A DNA stretch of 64,000 nt, taken from contig CAVOLQ010000003.1 of the NCBI GenBank assembly GCA_963696875.1, forward strand, positions 310,001-374,000. The letters are read 5' to 3'. Position numbers and translations under genes: made by a program. The DNA comes from Albibacterium sp963696875. Lineage in GTDB: Bacteria; Bacteroidota; Bacteroidia; Sphingobacteriales; Sphingobacteriaceae. Shown in pieces: positions 56,480-63,840 of the stretch (the first letter of the stretch is position 1; each line of letters begins with the position of its first letter). Under the pieces are notes generated by a model, which worked only from the letters and a program-made list of their open reading frames with translations, was not told the DNA's origin and searched no databases.

Positions 56480-56857
56480 GTGTTATATCACGTAGGAATA
56501 ACCCCAAAAAAAGAAATAGAGAATTCCGAAACTATAATCAGAGTTCAAACTCCATCAACCCTATTTTATTGTATCGTCGAAGTTCTGCCACATGACACTA
56601 CAGCCTTTACACAAGGGCTTGTCAATCAAAAGAAGGAACAGAAGTATGGTACCCAGGCATTTCTAAAAAGAACGATAAATCCTCTAACAGGTGAACCTGA
56701 AGCAACCTATTATATTTGGCCAATTAAAATTGTGAAATCTGTAAATAAAAGAAGAAAAAAAGCGGGTTTTTCTAACATTGTCGAAGAAAATGCCAAACTT
56801 ATGGATATCAATTACACCATTGTTACCCTTAAGGAAATTGAAAGTGATTCTTTTTGA
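56480..56857 (+). CDS. Hypothetical protein, uncertain
   Basis: A 125-codon frame beginning with GTG; no family recognised. The central part (VQTPSTLFYCIVEVLPHDTTAFTQGLVNQKKEQKYG and later PLTGEPEATYYIWPIKIV) reads like a real protein, and the end is charged. There is no ATG in frame and no good leader, and an overlapping frame from the ATG at 56452 competes, so it could be the remnant of a longer gene cut by the insertion of the adjacent RIT element 40 bases downstream. Confidence 0.4.
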   Translation: MLYHVGITPKKEIENSETIIRVQTPSTLFYCIVEVLPHDTTAFTQGLVNQKKEQKYGTQAFLKRTINPLTGEPEATYYIWPIKIVKSVNKRRKKAGFSNIVEENAKLMDINYTIVTLKEIESDSF

Positions 56858-56896
56858 TCAGGTTCTGTTGAAGTTAGCTGGAACATAAAGTCTTCT

Positions 56897-56987
56897 GTTA
56901 TGTAAACAAAATGATTATGTAAAGTTTAAGCTATTAATGCCTACTATTTACTTCTAGACAGGATTTGAAAGATTTCACTTTACATAA
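56897..56987. repeat. Left terminal repeat of the RIT element
   Basis: Arms TTATGTAAA at 56899-56907 and 56915-56923, and the inverted TTTACATAA at 56979-56987. The outer 29 bp are the mirror of 60365-60393. Confidence 0.8.
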
Positions 56988-56997
56988 TCATACTCGA

Positions 56998-57005
56998 TAT
57001 TTTTG
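56998..57005 (+). promoter_or_regulatory. Candidate -7 box for the recombinase operon
   Basis: TATTTTTG fits TAnnTTTG and sits 11 bases inside the left terminal arms, 39 bases before the first ATG. Binding of recombinase to the arms could therefore repress its own promoter; inference. Confidence 0.35.
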
Positions 57006-57043
57006 TTAGTGGGCGATGTTGCCCCAAACAAAATATTGTATCA

Positions 57044-58300
57044 ATGAAACACAAACCCAAGAAATTAGAAGACCTCATAGGCGAGATCAGGGCTTATTTT
57101 AAAAATGATCAAAGAGTGGCTGACAATACGATTTTAAGCTACCGCACGTATTGGCGAAAGTTCGAGAATTATCTTTTAACACATGAGATCGTTTTGGTAG
57201 ATACGACTGTTTGTAAAGATTATTTGTCTCATCTATTTGCAGATAAGGACCTCAAAACTCTAACAGGCTATGAAAAGATGAACTTAATGGTTATCAATGA
57301 CCTCATTGAATTCCAAGAAACAGGGATCGTGCTAAGGATAAAAAATACCCTAATTGCTTTTGAAGGCTCGGTGGGTAAACTGATGACTGAATACATCGTT
57401 GACCGATGTGCTCAAAGGTATTCCCAACAGACACTCTATATATACAGATTATACCTGTCTGATTTCTTGAGTTATTTAATACAGAACAATATCCAGTCGA
57501 TAAAGGATCTAAATGAACTGCACCTCTTAATGTATTTCAAACGCTTTAAGCCACAAAATCAGGCAACGGCAAGCAGAACCATAGTTGTTATCAGGGGCTT
57601 TTTTAGCTTCTTATATAAACAGCAAATCCTTGATGTCGATTATTCCAAGATCATTCCTAAAAACGGTTATAGGCTACAGGCGAAGCTACCTTCCACCTAT
57701 GCAACAGCTGAAGTTGTAAAACTGATTGATTCCATCGATAGAGCTTGCGCTACTGGTAAACGCAATTATGCGATTATATTATTGGCCGCAAAATTAGGCT
57801 TGAGGGCTTCTGATATAGCTAATATCCAATTCAGTAATATTGATTGGACGCAAAGCGCAATTAAGATGGCACAGTATAAAACAGGCAGGGCACTGGAATT
57901 ACCCCTGCTACCGGAGGTGGGTAATGCCATCATTGACTACTTAAGATATGGCAGGCCAAAATCAAATAGCCCATATGTTTTTCTTTTGGCTGTTTCGCCG
58001 TATAAAGAACTGATGCCCACTTCAATTTATACGATAGTAAAACAAGCCTTTTCAAATACAGATATAAACACATTACATAAAAAACGGGGGCCTCATGCGC
58101 TTAGACATAGTTTGGCCGGGCGTCTGCTTGAAAATAAAACTACCCTGCCAGTTATTTCAGAAATTTTGGGTCATGAAAACACTGAAACAACCCGGTATTA
58201 TTTACGTGTTGATCTGCAATCACTCCGTCATTGCGTATTAGATGTTCCTACGGTGCCCATATCGTTTTATACGCAGAAAGGAGGATACTTTTATGCCTAA
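57044..58300 (+). CDS. RIT tyrosine recombinase A
   Basis: 418 residues. The N-terminal core-binding (SAM-like) region includes YRTYWRKFENYLL and YIYRLYLSDFLSYL. The catalytic domain has all residues: R254 (LGLRASDI), HALRHSLAG (H351, R354), LGHENTETTRYYLRV (H377, nucleophile Y386). It is the longest of the three. Its TAA overlaps the next gene's ATG region by eight bases. In RIT elements all three recombinases are kept together and presumably act jointly in excision and insertion. Confidence 0.9.
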   Translation: MKHKPKKLEDLIGEIRAYFKNDQRVADNTILSYRTYWRKFENYLLTHEIVLVDTTVCKDYLSHLFADKDLKTLTGYEKMNLMVINDLIEFQETGIVLRIKNTLIAFEGSVGKLMTEYIVDRCAQRYSQQTLYIYRLYLSDFLSYLIQNNIQSIKDLNELHLLMYFKRFKPQNQATASRTIVVIRGFFSFLYKQQILDVDYSKIIPKNGYRLQAKLPSTYATAEVVKLIDSIDRACATGKRNYAIILLAAKLGLRASDIANIQFSNIDWTQSAIKMAQYKTGRALELPLLPEVGNAIIDYLRYGRPKSNSPYVFLLAVSPYKELMPTSIYTIVKQAFSNTDINTLHKKRGPHALRHSLAGRLLENKTTLPVISEILGHENTETTRYYLRVDLQSLRHCVLDVPTVPISFYTQKGGYFYA

Positions 58301-59285
58301 AATAAACTACTGGGGCATTTATGCCAATCATATCGAACAGTTTGTATCCTTTAAAAGAAGTCTTGGTTATAAGTACTTAGAGCAAGAAAAGTTGTTCGCC
58401 AAATTCGACCGGTTTACCATTGAAGCAGGAGAAACTACTGTTGGTATTTCTAAAGAACTATCGGATAAATGGTTTGCAAAAATGGGCAACGAATCTGACA
58501 ATTATCGATATGCGCGTTGTGTTTGCATCAATCAGTTTTCCTCTTATCTGTGCAATATCAATATCCGTTCATTTGTTGGCAAACTGCCCAAACAAAGAGA
58601 TTCCTTTGTTCCGTATGTTTTCTCAAAAACAGAGATGGCAAATATCTTTAATGCTTGCGATGAATTAGCTACAAAATGCCTGAAGATGAATTCTTCGGTG
58701 TTCTCGATGCCGCTTTTGATCAGGTTCCTATATGGTACAGGGTTACGTATCAATGAAGCGTTAGGGCTAAGAAATAAAGACTTCAACCTGATCGATAACT
58801 ATATTGTAGTGAAAGACAGTAAAAATGGTTTGGAACGAACTGTGCCACTTTCAGGTTCGTTAGCAATCGAATGCCAAACATACTTAGAATATAGAGATCA
58901 ACTCCCTATCGATACTTCTGATGATAGCCCTTTCTTCGTAACACTAAATGGTTCATCCTGTAAATGGTCATCCGTTTACCGTTGGTTCAGAAAGATATTA
59001 ATAAAGTCGGAAATTGCTTTTGTTGGTGGTACACATTGTCATTCAGGTCCGAGAATCCATGATATAAGGCATACCACAGCCTGTCATTCTTTGGCAAGAA
59101 TGGTTGATGATGGACTCGATTTATATTGCTCGCTACCTATCATCTCCACATTCTTGGGCCATCAATCCCTTAAAGCTACAGACCTGTATGTTAGGCTGAC
59201 TGCCGAGATGTATCCTGGTCTTCTTAAAAATGCCGACTTATTATGTTTAAACGTTTTCCCAAGCCTTGAATATGAAGCCTACTGA
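58293..59285 (+). CDS. RIT tyrosine recombinase B
   Basis: About 330 residues from the ATG at 58293 (MPKINYWGIYANHIEQFVSFKRSLGY), chosen because an exceptionally good Shine-Dalgarno, AAAGGAGG (58277-58284), lies eight bases ahead. Catalytic residues: GTGLRINEALGLR, HDIRHTTACHSLA, LGHQSLKATDLYVRL. An insertion (MVDDGLDLYCSLP) separates the HxxR and GH boxes more than usual. A canonical Shine-Dalgarno is rare in this phylum, so this may reflect coupling or a foreign origin. Confidence 0.9.
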   Translation: MPKINYWGIYANHIEQFVSFKRSLGYKYLEQEKLFAKFDRFTIEAGETTVGISKELSDKWFAKMGNESDNYRYARCVCINQFSSYLCNINIRSFVGKLPKQRDSFVPYVFSKTEMANIFNACDELATKCLKMNSSVFSMPLLIRFLYGTGLRINEALGLRNKDFNLIDNYIVVKDSKNGLERTVPLSGSLAIECQTYLEYRDQLPIDTSDDSPFFVTLNGSSCKWSSVYRWFRKILIKSEIAFVGGTHCHSGPRIHDIRHTTACHSLARMVDDGLDLYCSLPIISTFLGHQSLKATDLYVRLTAEMYPGLLKNADLLCLNVFPSLEYEAY

Positions 59286-60291
59286 TTTCTCAAAATACCT
59301 GACGTATTTTTTTACAAAATATCTGACCCATGAAAGGGGCTTAAGTGCAAATACCGTCGTATCATATCGCGATACATTTATTCTGCTGATAACATTTATG
59401 GAACGCAAAAAAGGCATTAAGCCAGAAAAGCTTGAGCTAATATCAATAACTAAAAAGCTGATCGTAGAGTTCCTGGACTGGCTGGAATCGGAAAGGAGAT
59501 CAGGTACAGCAACCAGAAATCAAAGGCTTGCTGCAATACATTCGTTTTTTAGATATGTGCAATACCAACGACCGGATTACTTACATGAATATCAACAGAT
59601 CATGTCTATACGGATTAAAAAGGTGAGCAAGCCCGTAATGAGTTACCTGACAATTGATGGCATTAGATTGTTGTTGCAACAGCCTGATGTTAGCATCAGG
59701 AAAGGCAGGCGCGATCTAGCATTATTATCTTTGTTGTACGATACAGGCGCCCGGGTACAGGAAATCATTGATCTTACACCTGCATCTGTCCGCTTTAATA
59801 AACCACATACCATCCTTTTGAAAGGTAAGGGAAATAAAAGCCGGGTTATTCCGCTATTAGATGATCAAGTTGATATATTGAAAAAGTATATGACCGAATG
59901 GAAATTGATGGAGCCGTTCGCAAACCAGTATCCACTTTTTGCTAATAGCTATCATCAAAAACTAACCAGGGCCGGCATTACCAATATACTGTTTAAATAT
60001 GTGAAAATGGCACGGGAGAAAGATCAGGGTCTAATTCCTGAAAGGATAAGCTGTCATTCTTTGCGGCATTCTAAAGCGATGCATCTTCTGCAAGCTGGAA
60101 TAAACCTGGTCTACATCAGGGACATTCTCGGCCATGTATCTGTCCAAACCACTGAGATATATGCCAAAGCGGATGCTAATCTAAAAAGGCAAGCTCTTGA
60201 AAAGGCATATATAAATGTTAAACCTGCCGAAGCTGTTGATGCAATGTGGATAGGAAATACGGGTCTCAAAGCCTGGTTAAATAGCTTTTAA
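59272..60291 (+). CDS. RIT tyrosine recombinase C
   Basis: About 339 residues from the ATG at 59272 (MKPTDFSKYLTYFFTKYL), overlapping gene B by 14 bases. Core-binding region HERGLSANTVVSYRDTFILLITFM; catalytic motifs DTGARVQEIIDLTP, HSLRHSKAMHLLQAG, LGHVSVQTTEIYAKA with complete R-HxxR-H-Y. It most resembles XerC/D-type phage-integrase members. The stop lies about 8 bases before the right inner arm. Confidence 0.9.
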   Translation: MKPTDFSKYLTYFFTKYLTHERGLSANTVVSYRDTFILLITFMERKKGIKPEKLELISITKKLIVEFLDWLESERRSGTATRNQRLAAIHSFFRYVQYQRPDYLHEYQQIMSIRIKKVSKPVMSYLTIDGIRLLLQQPDVSIRKGRRDLALLSLLYDTGARVQEIIDLTPASVRFNKPHTILLKGKGNKSRVIPLLDDQVDILKKYMTEWKLMEPFANQYPLFANSYHQKLTRAGITNILFKYVKMAREKDQGLIPERISCHSLRHSKAMHLLQAGINLVYIRDILGHVSVQTTEIYAKADANLKRQALEKAYINVKPAEAVDAMWIGNTGLKAWLNSF

Positions 60292-60298
60292 CTGCAAG

Positions 60299-60393
60299 GA
60301 TTATGTAAAGCAAACTCCATTAAAATCCATTCAGGAATAGATGGAAAGGCAACAATCGCTTTATACTTTACATAATCCTTTTGTTTACATAAC
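60299..60393. repeat. Right terminal repeat of the RIT element
   Basis: Arms TTATGTAAA at 60301-60309, and TTTACATAA at 60367-60375 and 60384-60392, in mirror order to the left end. Confidence 0.8.
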
Positions 60394-60398
60394 AAACG

Positions 60399-60420
60399 TT
60401 ATGCAAAGCTTTACATAACA
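60399..60420. repeat. Extra recombinase-arm palindrome outside the RIT right end
   Basis: A 22-bp near-palindrome made of TTATGCAAA and TTTACATAA around GC, with one mismatched pair. The same arms as the element termini recur only on this flank. Confidence 0.65.
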
Positions 60421-60939
60421 TCTGGAAATAAATATAAAAGTTTTATTGCCATCTTTTCTGAACCGGGAGAAGGCTAAAGAAAATGGTGAAAACTAGGGAG
60501 GAAATAATGAAGATCATTAAAGAAAGCTCGGTTTTTTTGACTCTTCAATCCTTAATTAATAGGTTAATTACCTTAGAGTATTGATGTGTATTTTCATTGT
60601 AACCCATTCCCATATCAATGATTTAATATAAGGTTTATGCCTTATGTCAGCAACATAAAAATAGTATAATATCGCAAGGGTTCTCAAGCGTGTTACCTGT
60701 TTTAGATGTTGAGTTAAGATCGATAAACCGCTTTAATCTTGCAGTTTTTTTAATGAGATTTAGACAATGAGCAATGACGCTAAAAAGAGCTTTCCATTGG
60801 CGAATCTTCTCTTCGAAGGGGTATGCAGATGATAAAGAAAATGTAGAGTTTAGTAGTGATAAGCAACTAAATTTATTGTTCGTTTGTTTAATAAGCGTAT
60901 TGCCCTGTTGGCTATCTGCTCTAAGCCTGGTTATCCCTT

Positions 60940-61012
60940 TCTGCGACAATCTGCGACGGTTCTGCGACTAAACAGCCATTTAGTCGCAGACTTGTCGCAG
61001 AACTATCGCATA
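60940..61012. repeat. Symmetric TCTGCGAC repeat cluster
   Basis: TCTGCGAC occurs at 60940, 60950 and 60961; its complement GTCGCAGA at 60983 and 60994, and a degenerate copy near 61005. The centre is a perfect 12-bp stem (TCTGCGACTAAA, loop CAGCCA). The five clear copies are spaced 10-11 bases apart, about one helical turn. A multimer-binding or recombination site is likely; identity unknown. Confidence 0.7.
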
Positions 61013-61220
61013 TGCCCAGCAAAAAGCTCAAGCCAAGTATGAAGGAGTTCAAATGCATCGCTAGTTAATTATTAGAGAAACTGTTTAAAAAGGGATCACT
61101 TGCCTCTTTTTTTGCAATACGATAAAAATATAGTCGCCCATGTCATTGTTATATAGTTGCGCATATATTCATATATTTATGTTTAGCAGCACAAAAGGAG
61201 ATATTGAAATATTGAAACAT

Positions 61221-62399
61221 ATGACTAAGATAATCCTACCGCTTATTCTCCTTCTCTTACTGATTAGTTGTAAATCGGCTACTGAATCGACTGATTATTT
61301 TATGCAAGCCTATCCTGATTCTATTCCAGTAATTTTTGCGCCAGGTACTGTTTCAGTGAAGGGCCGGTTAGAGCAAGGTATTTCATTTACACCCGACAAA
61401 CGGGAATTAGCATTTGGGATACTAAACAAGGAGAACTTCAGTGGAGAAATATTTTATTCTAAGAAGAATGATGGAAAATGGACAGAACCGATAGTCTTTG
61501 AGCCATTAAAAAATGAATCCGTCTATTTACCATATTTTTCGCCAAATGGTAAATCTTTGATTTATTCTCAAAGTAAAGTAGATACGGATAACGTCTACAC
61601 CGATATTTGGATGCTTGAGAAGGTTAATGACGAGTGGGTTTCTCCAAAAATGATACCGGCTCCAGTAAGTTCGACAAGCAGAGAAGCTAATGCCTGCATA
61701 ACATACGATGGCACCATCTATTTTTCTTCTAATAGAAATTGTGAAGGAAAGAAAGACTGCCATACCGCTAATTTATTCTATTCAAAACTAATCGACAATG
61801 AATATCAAAGTGCTGATGTTATTTCTGAATTTGTTTCATCGAATGATGAGGAAAGTGTGTTTATTTCCCCGAAAGAAGATTACGTAATCTTTTGTAGATA
61901 TACAGACGATGAAACAGGGATGGATTTATATATAAGTTATCGTGACATTAATAACAACTGGATTGAACCTCAACTCATTGATTCAACAATAAATTCAAAG
62001 GATTGGGATAGAAGACCATTTGTAAGTATTGACAATAAATTTTTGTTTTTTACCCGAATTCAAATCGGAGAAAATGGAATAACCGAATCAGATATATTTT
62101 GGGTCAATACTTCAAAACTGTTTAAACCATTTATTTATCATCCACTTTCCGACACAAGGGTTCGAGTTGGAGAGAAATTCGAGATATCCGTCCCTAAAGA
62201 TTATTTTAAAGATATAGATGATAAGAGATTGACTTACAGAGTTAACCTAAACCAGATTGACTGGTTGAATTTTGATAGTGAGCAAATGAAATTATCGGGG
62301 TTACCATCTGTAGAGGGAGATTATGAGCTTACTTTTACAGCATTTGACAAATCTTCAAACATTGCAGATGATAAGATTATAATAACGGTAGAAAAATAA
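61221..62399 (+). CDS. PD40-repeat lipoprotein with C-terminal Ig-like domain
   Basis: 392 residues from the ATG at 61221 (MTKIILPLILLLLLISC, lipobox LISC); the frame is open further upstream but without support. The middle has TolB/WD40-like PD40 repeats (VYLPYFSPNGKSLIYSQSK; TYDGTIYFSSNRNCEGKKDC; VFISPKEDYVIFCRYTDDE; RRPFVSIDNKFLFFTR). The last 90 residues form a putative Ig/cadherin-like domain (FDSEQMKLSGLPSVEGDYELTFTAFDKS). Likely surface protein of unknown role. It is situated between the RIT element and the third secreted paralogue. Confidence 0.82.
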   Translation: MTKIILPLILLLLLISCKSATESTDYFMQAYPDSIPVIFAPGTVSVKGRLEQGISFTPDKRELAFGILNKENFSGEIFYSKKNDGKWTEPIVFEPLKNESVYLPYFSPNGKSLIYSQSKVDTDNVYTDIWMLEKVNDEWVSPKMIPAPVSSTSREANACITYDGTIYFSSNRNCEGKKDCHTANLFYSKLIDNEYQSADVISEFVSSNDEESVFISPKEDYVIFCRYTDDETGMDLYISYRDINNNWIEPQLIDSTINSKDWDRRPFVSIDNKFLFFTRIQIGENGITESDIFWVNTSKLFKPFIYHPLSDTRVRVGEKFEISVPKDYFKDIDDKRLTYRVNLNQIDWLNFDSEQMKLSGLPSVEGDYELTFTAFDKSSNIADDKIIITVEK

Positions 62400-62527
62400 T
62401 ACCTCGCCGAATAATATTTATGATCTATTGGCTATACAACTATCCTTTGCACCTAGCTCCAACCTTAGGTTATGATAAAATACCTCCAACACAATTTTAT
62501 ACTCATCCAATTCCGCTATTCTCGCTT

Positions 62528-62662
62528 CTATAGTTTCAGTTTCACTTGGTTTGTGTGGTATAGTGATTTTAGGAACGATATGAGACATCCAATAATTTCA
62601 TCCCAATTTTTGTCATAGCGTGTCAAAATTCTTCGCGAATCTTTTTCTAGTTTATATTTGCC
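62528..62662 (-). pseudogene. IS5-type transposase C-terminal remnant
   Basis: The minus-strand translation reads YKLEKDSRRILTRYDKNWDEIIGCLISFLKSLYH and ends with a stop. RRILTRYDK is the typical C-terminal signature of IS5-group DDE transposases, which normally follows a longer catalytic domain missing here. About 45 codons survive. No terminal repeats were found. Confidence 0.6.
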
Positions 62663-62713
62663 GATTGTTGAATAACGTTATGCATAATTGTGATGAAAGA
62701 AAAGGGCGGATGG

Positions 62714-62748
62714 CCTATAGCTGATAACTGACTGCTGATAGCTACACT
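62714..62748 (-). repeat. Heptamer array, inverted orientation
   Basis: Five contiguous 7-mers: CCTATAG, CTGATAA, CTGACTG, CTGATAG, CTACACT. Consensus CTGATAG is the reverse complement of the TATCAGC unit at 63583. Confidence 0.6.
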
Positions 62749-62897
62749 TCCGCTTGTCGTTATTATACTACACGATTCCCCTTTAATTACTACAAATCTC
62801 GAGTGAAACCTTCCTCATCTTTGACGACGACAAAAAGGATTAGAATTATCTCGAATAGTCATAAACAAAGAAAGAAAACAAACTGAAAATTTAAACA

Positions 62898-63461
62898 ATG
62901 AAAAAATTTATCCAAATCACAGCAATTATGCTTTCTGCAGTAGTTGTATCCAATTTTGCACAAGCACAAACGAAAGAAGGCGTTGAACTTAGTGTCATTA
63001 TGAAGCCAATCCAAATCTTGACTATTAACAATACAGGAGGAGTGAATTTGACTTATATTACTAAGACTGATTACGACGAAGGTGTAACATCAGATCAAAA
63101 AGATCATTTAACAGTTTATAGCACTGGTGGATTTAACGTAACTGTTGAATCCAAAGATATAACTTTGAAAAATAGAAACGTAAATAATGATGAAACTTTA
63201 GCTTCATCAGGAATTCTTATTACTGCTGCATTAGGAACAACTAATGGTTTTGCAAATGTTACTAAGTTAGGTAGCGGAATTCCACTGAATACGACTGCAA
63301 AAGAGATTATAAGTAATAATAAAGGTGGAGTAGATAGAAACTTTGACATTATTTATAAAGGAAGAGGTGGGGATGCTTACGTGAATAAATTTTTTGCCGC
63401 AGATGGTGGTGAAGAGTCAGTGTATAACACTACAGTTACCTATACTATCGCAGCTCAATAA
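62898..63461 (+). CDS. Secreted beta-rich protein, paralogue 3
   Basis: 187 residues with a signal peptide (VVVSNFAQA-QT). It shares with paralogues 1 and 2: VIMKPIQILTINN, YITKTDYDEGVTS, DHLTVYSTGGFNVTVES, GGVDRNFDIIYKG and the end VYNTTVTYTIAAQ. No cysteine in the mature part. It is bordered by heptamer arrays in opposite orientation and ends with a perfect terminator. Function unknown; surface or fibre subunit is a guess. Confidence 0.77.
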   Translation: MKKFIQITAIMLSAVVVSNFAQAQTKEGVELSVIMKPIQILTINNTGGVNLTYITKTDYDEGVTSDQKDHLTVYSTGGFNVTVESKDITLKNRNVNNDETLASSGILITAALGTTNGFANVTKLGSGIPLNTTAKEIISNNKGGVDRNFDIIYKGRGGDAYVNKFFAADGGEESVYNTTVTYTIAAQ

Positions 63462-63516
63462 TATTTTCTAAAAAAAAACGCTATCCTTCTAGAGGTTAGC
63501 AAAACGAAGTACTTTC

Positions 63517-63532
63517 TTTGCCCATGGGCAAA
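63517..63532. repeat. Perfect 16-bp palindrome
   Basis: TTTGCCCATGGGCAAA is fully self-complementary; it lies 56 bases after the paralogue 3 stop. Possible protein-binding site. Confidence 0.5.
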
Positions 63533-63545
63533 TCTTTGTTTATCC

Positions 63546-63580
63546 GCGATCATTGTGTAATGCAATGATCGCTTTTTTTT
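63546..63580 (+). terminator. Rho-independent terminator of secreted paralogue 3
   Basis: Perfect 10-bp stem GCGATCATTG (63546-63555) and CAATGATCGC (63563-63572), 7-base loop, followed by eight T. Confidence 0.9.
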
Positions 63581-63582
63581 GA

Positions 63583-63652
63583 AGTCAGCTGTGAGCTATT
63601 ATCCATCAGCTATCAGTTTTCAACGCTCAGATTTGAGCTATCAGCTCCGCGC
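63583..63652. repeat. Heptamer array, TATCAGC type
   Basis: Ten contiguous degenerate 7-mers in constant phase, starting right behind the terminator (AGTCAGC, TGTGAGC, TATTATC, CATCAGC, TATCAGT, and so on). Consensus TATCAGC. Confidence 0.65.
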
Positions 63653-63749
63653 CATTTCGAAGCGGAGAGATCTGTCTATTCCCTGCACCAAACCAAGAGA
63701 TTTCTGACTGCACTTTGTTTCGCTCGGAATGAACGGCTAGGGGTCCCCG

Positions 63750-63840
63750 CAACCCGTATCCCGTACTCCGCACCTCGTAACCCGTTCACCGTTCACCGTT
63801 CACCCATCACAGTTCACTGACCACAGATCACTCATCACTT
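63750..63840. repeat. Heptamer array with graded drift
   Basis: Thirteen contiguous 7-mers in constant phase. The unit drifts from CAACCCG/TATCCCG through TTCACCG (twice exactly) to ATCACTC. Position 3 is C in 11 of 13 and position 5 is C in 12 of 13. Confidence 0.75.

Larger units (their letters stand above)
56897..60393 (+). mobile_element. Recombinase-in-trio (RIT) element
   Basis: Three consecutive, overlapping tyrosine recombinase genes (57044-60291) lie between inverted terminal repeats of 29 bp (56897-56925 and 60365-60393) that differ at one position. Each end also carries a third, inward inverted arm: TTTACATAA at 56979-56987 and TTATGTAAA at 60301-60309. The 9-mer TTATGTAAA thus occurs in mirrored order and similar spacing at both ends (7-8 bases between the outer two, about 55-57 to the third). 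RIT elements are a described class of mobile DNA built this way. No cargo gene is present. Confidence 0.85.
60292..61220. other. Region between recombinase genes and lipoprotein gene
   Basis: 929 bases without a supportable protein gene. It holds the right RIT end (60299-60393), an extra near-palindrome (60399-60420), and the symmetric TCTGCGAC repeat cluster (60940-61012). A 24-codon frame at 60507 has a good ribosome site (GGGAGG) but no family support. Confidence 0.6.
62400..62897. other. Intergenic region with transposase remnant and heptamer array
   Basis: There is no intact gene in 498 bases. It contains the minus-strand IS5-type transposase fragment (62528-62662) and the inverted heptamer array (62714-62748). 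The last 100 bases ahead of the secreted paralogue are A-rich leader. Confidence 0.6.

Noticed and set aside
56452..56587. ATG-initiated frame overlapping the 56480 hypothetical gene
   Set aside because: Low-complexity basic and polar translation, ends early; neither frame is well supported.
60507..60581. 24-codon frame with a good Shine-Dalgarno
   Set aside because: Too short to support and no recognisable context; only mentioned within the region entry.
60647..60949. Minus-strand frame of 100 codons between the RIT element and the lipoprotein gene
   Set aside because: No family resemblance, no leader, and it covers part of a symmetric repeat cluster.
63583..63840. CRISPR array
   Set aside because: Units are 7 bases, contiguous, with no spacers, and no cas genes are present.
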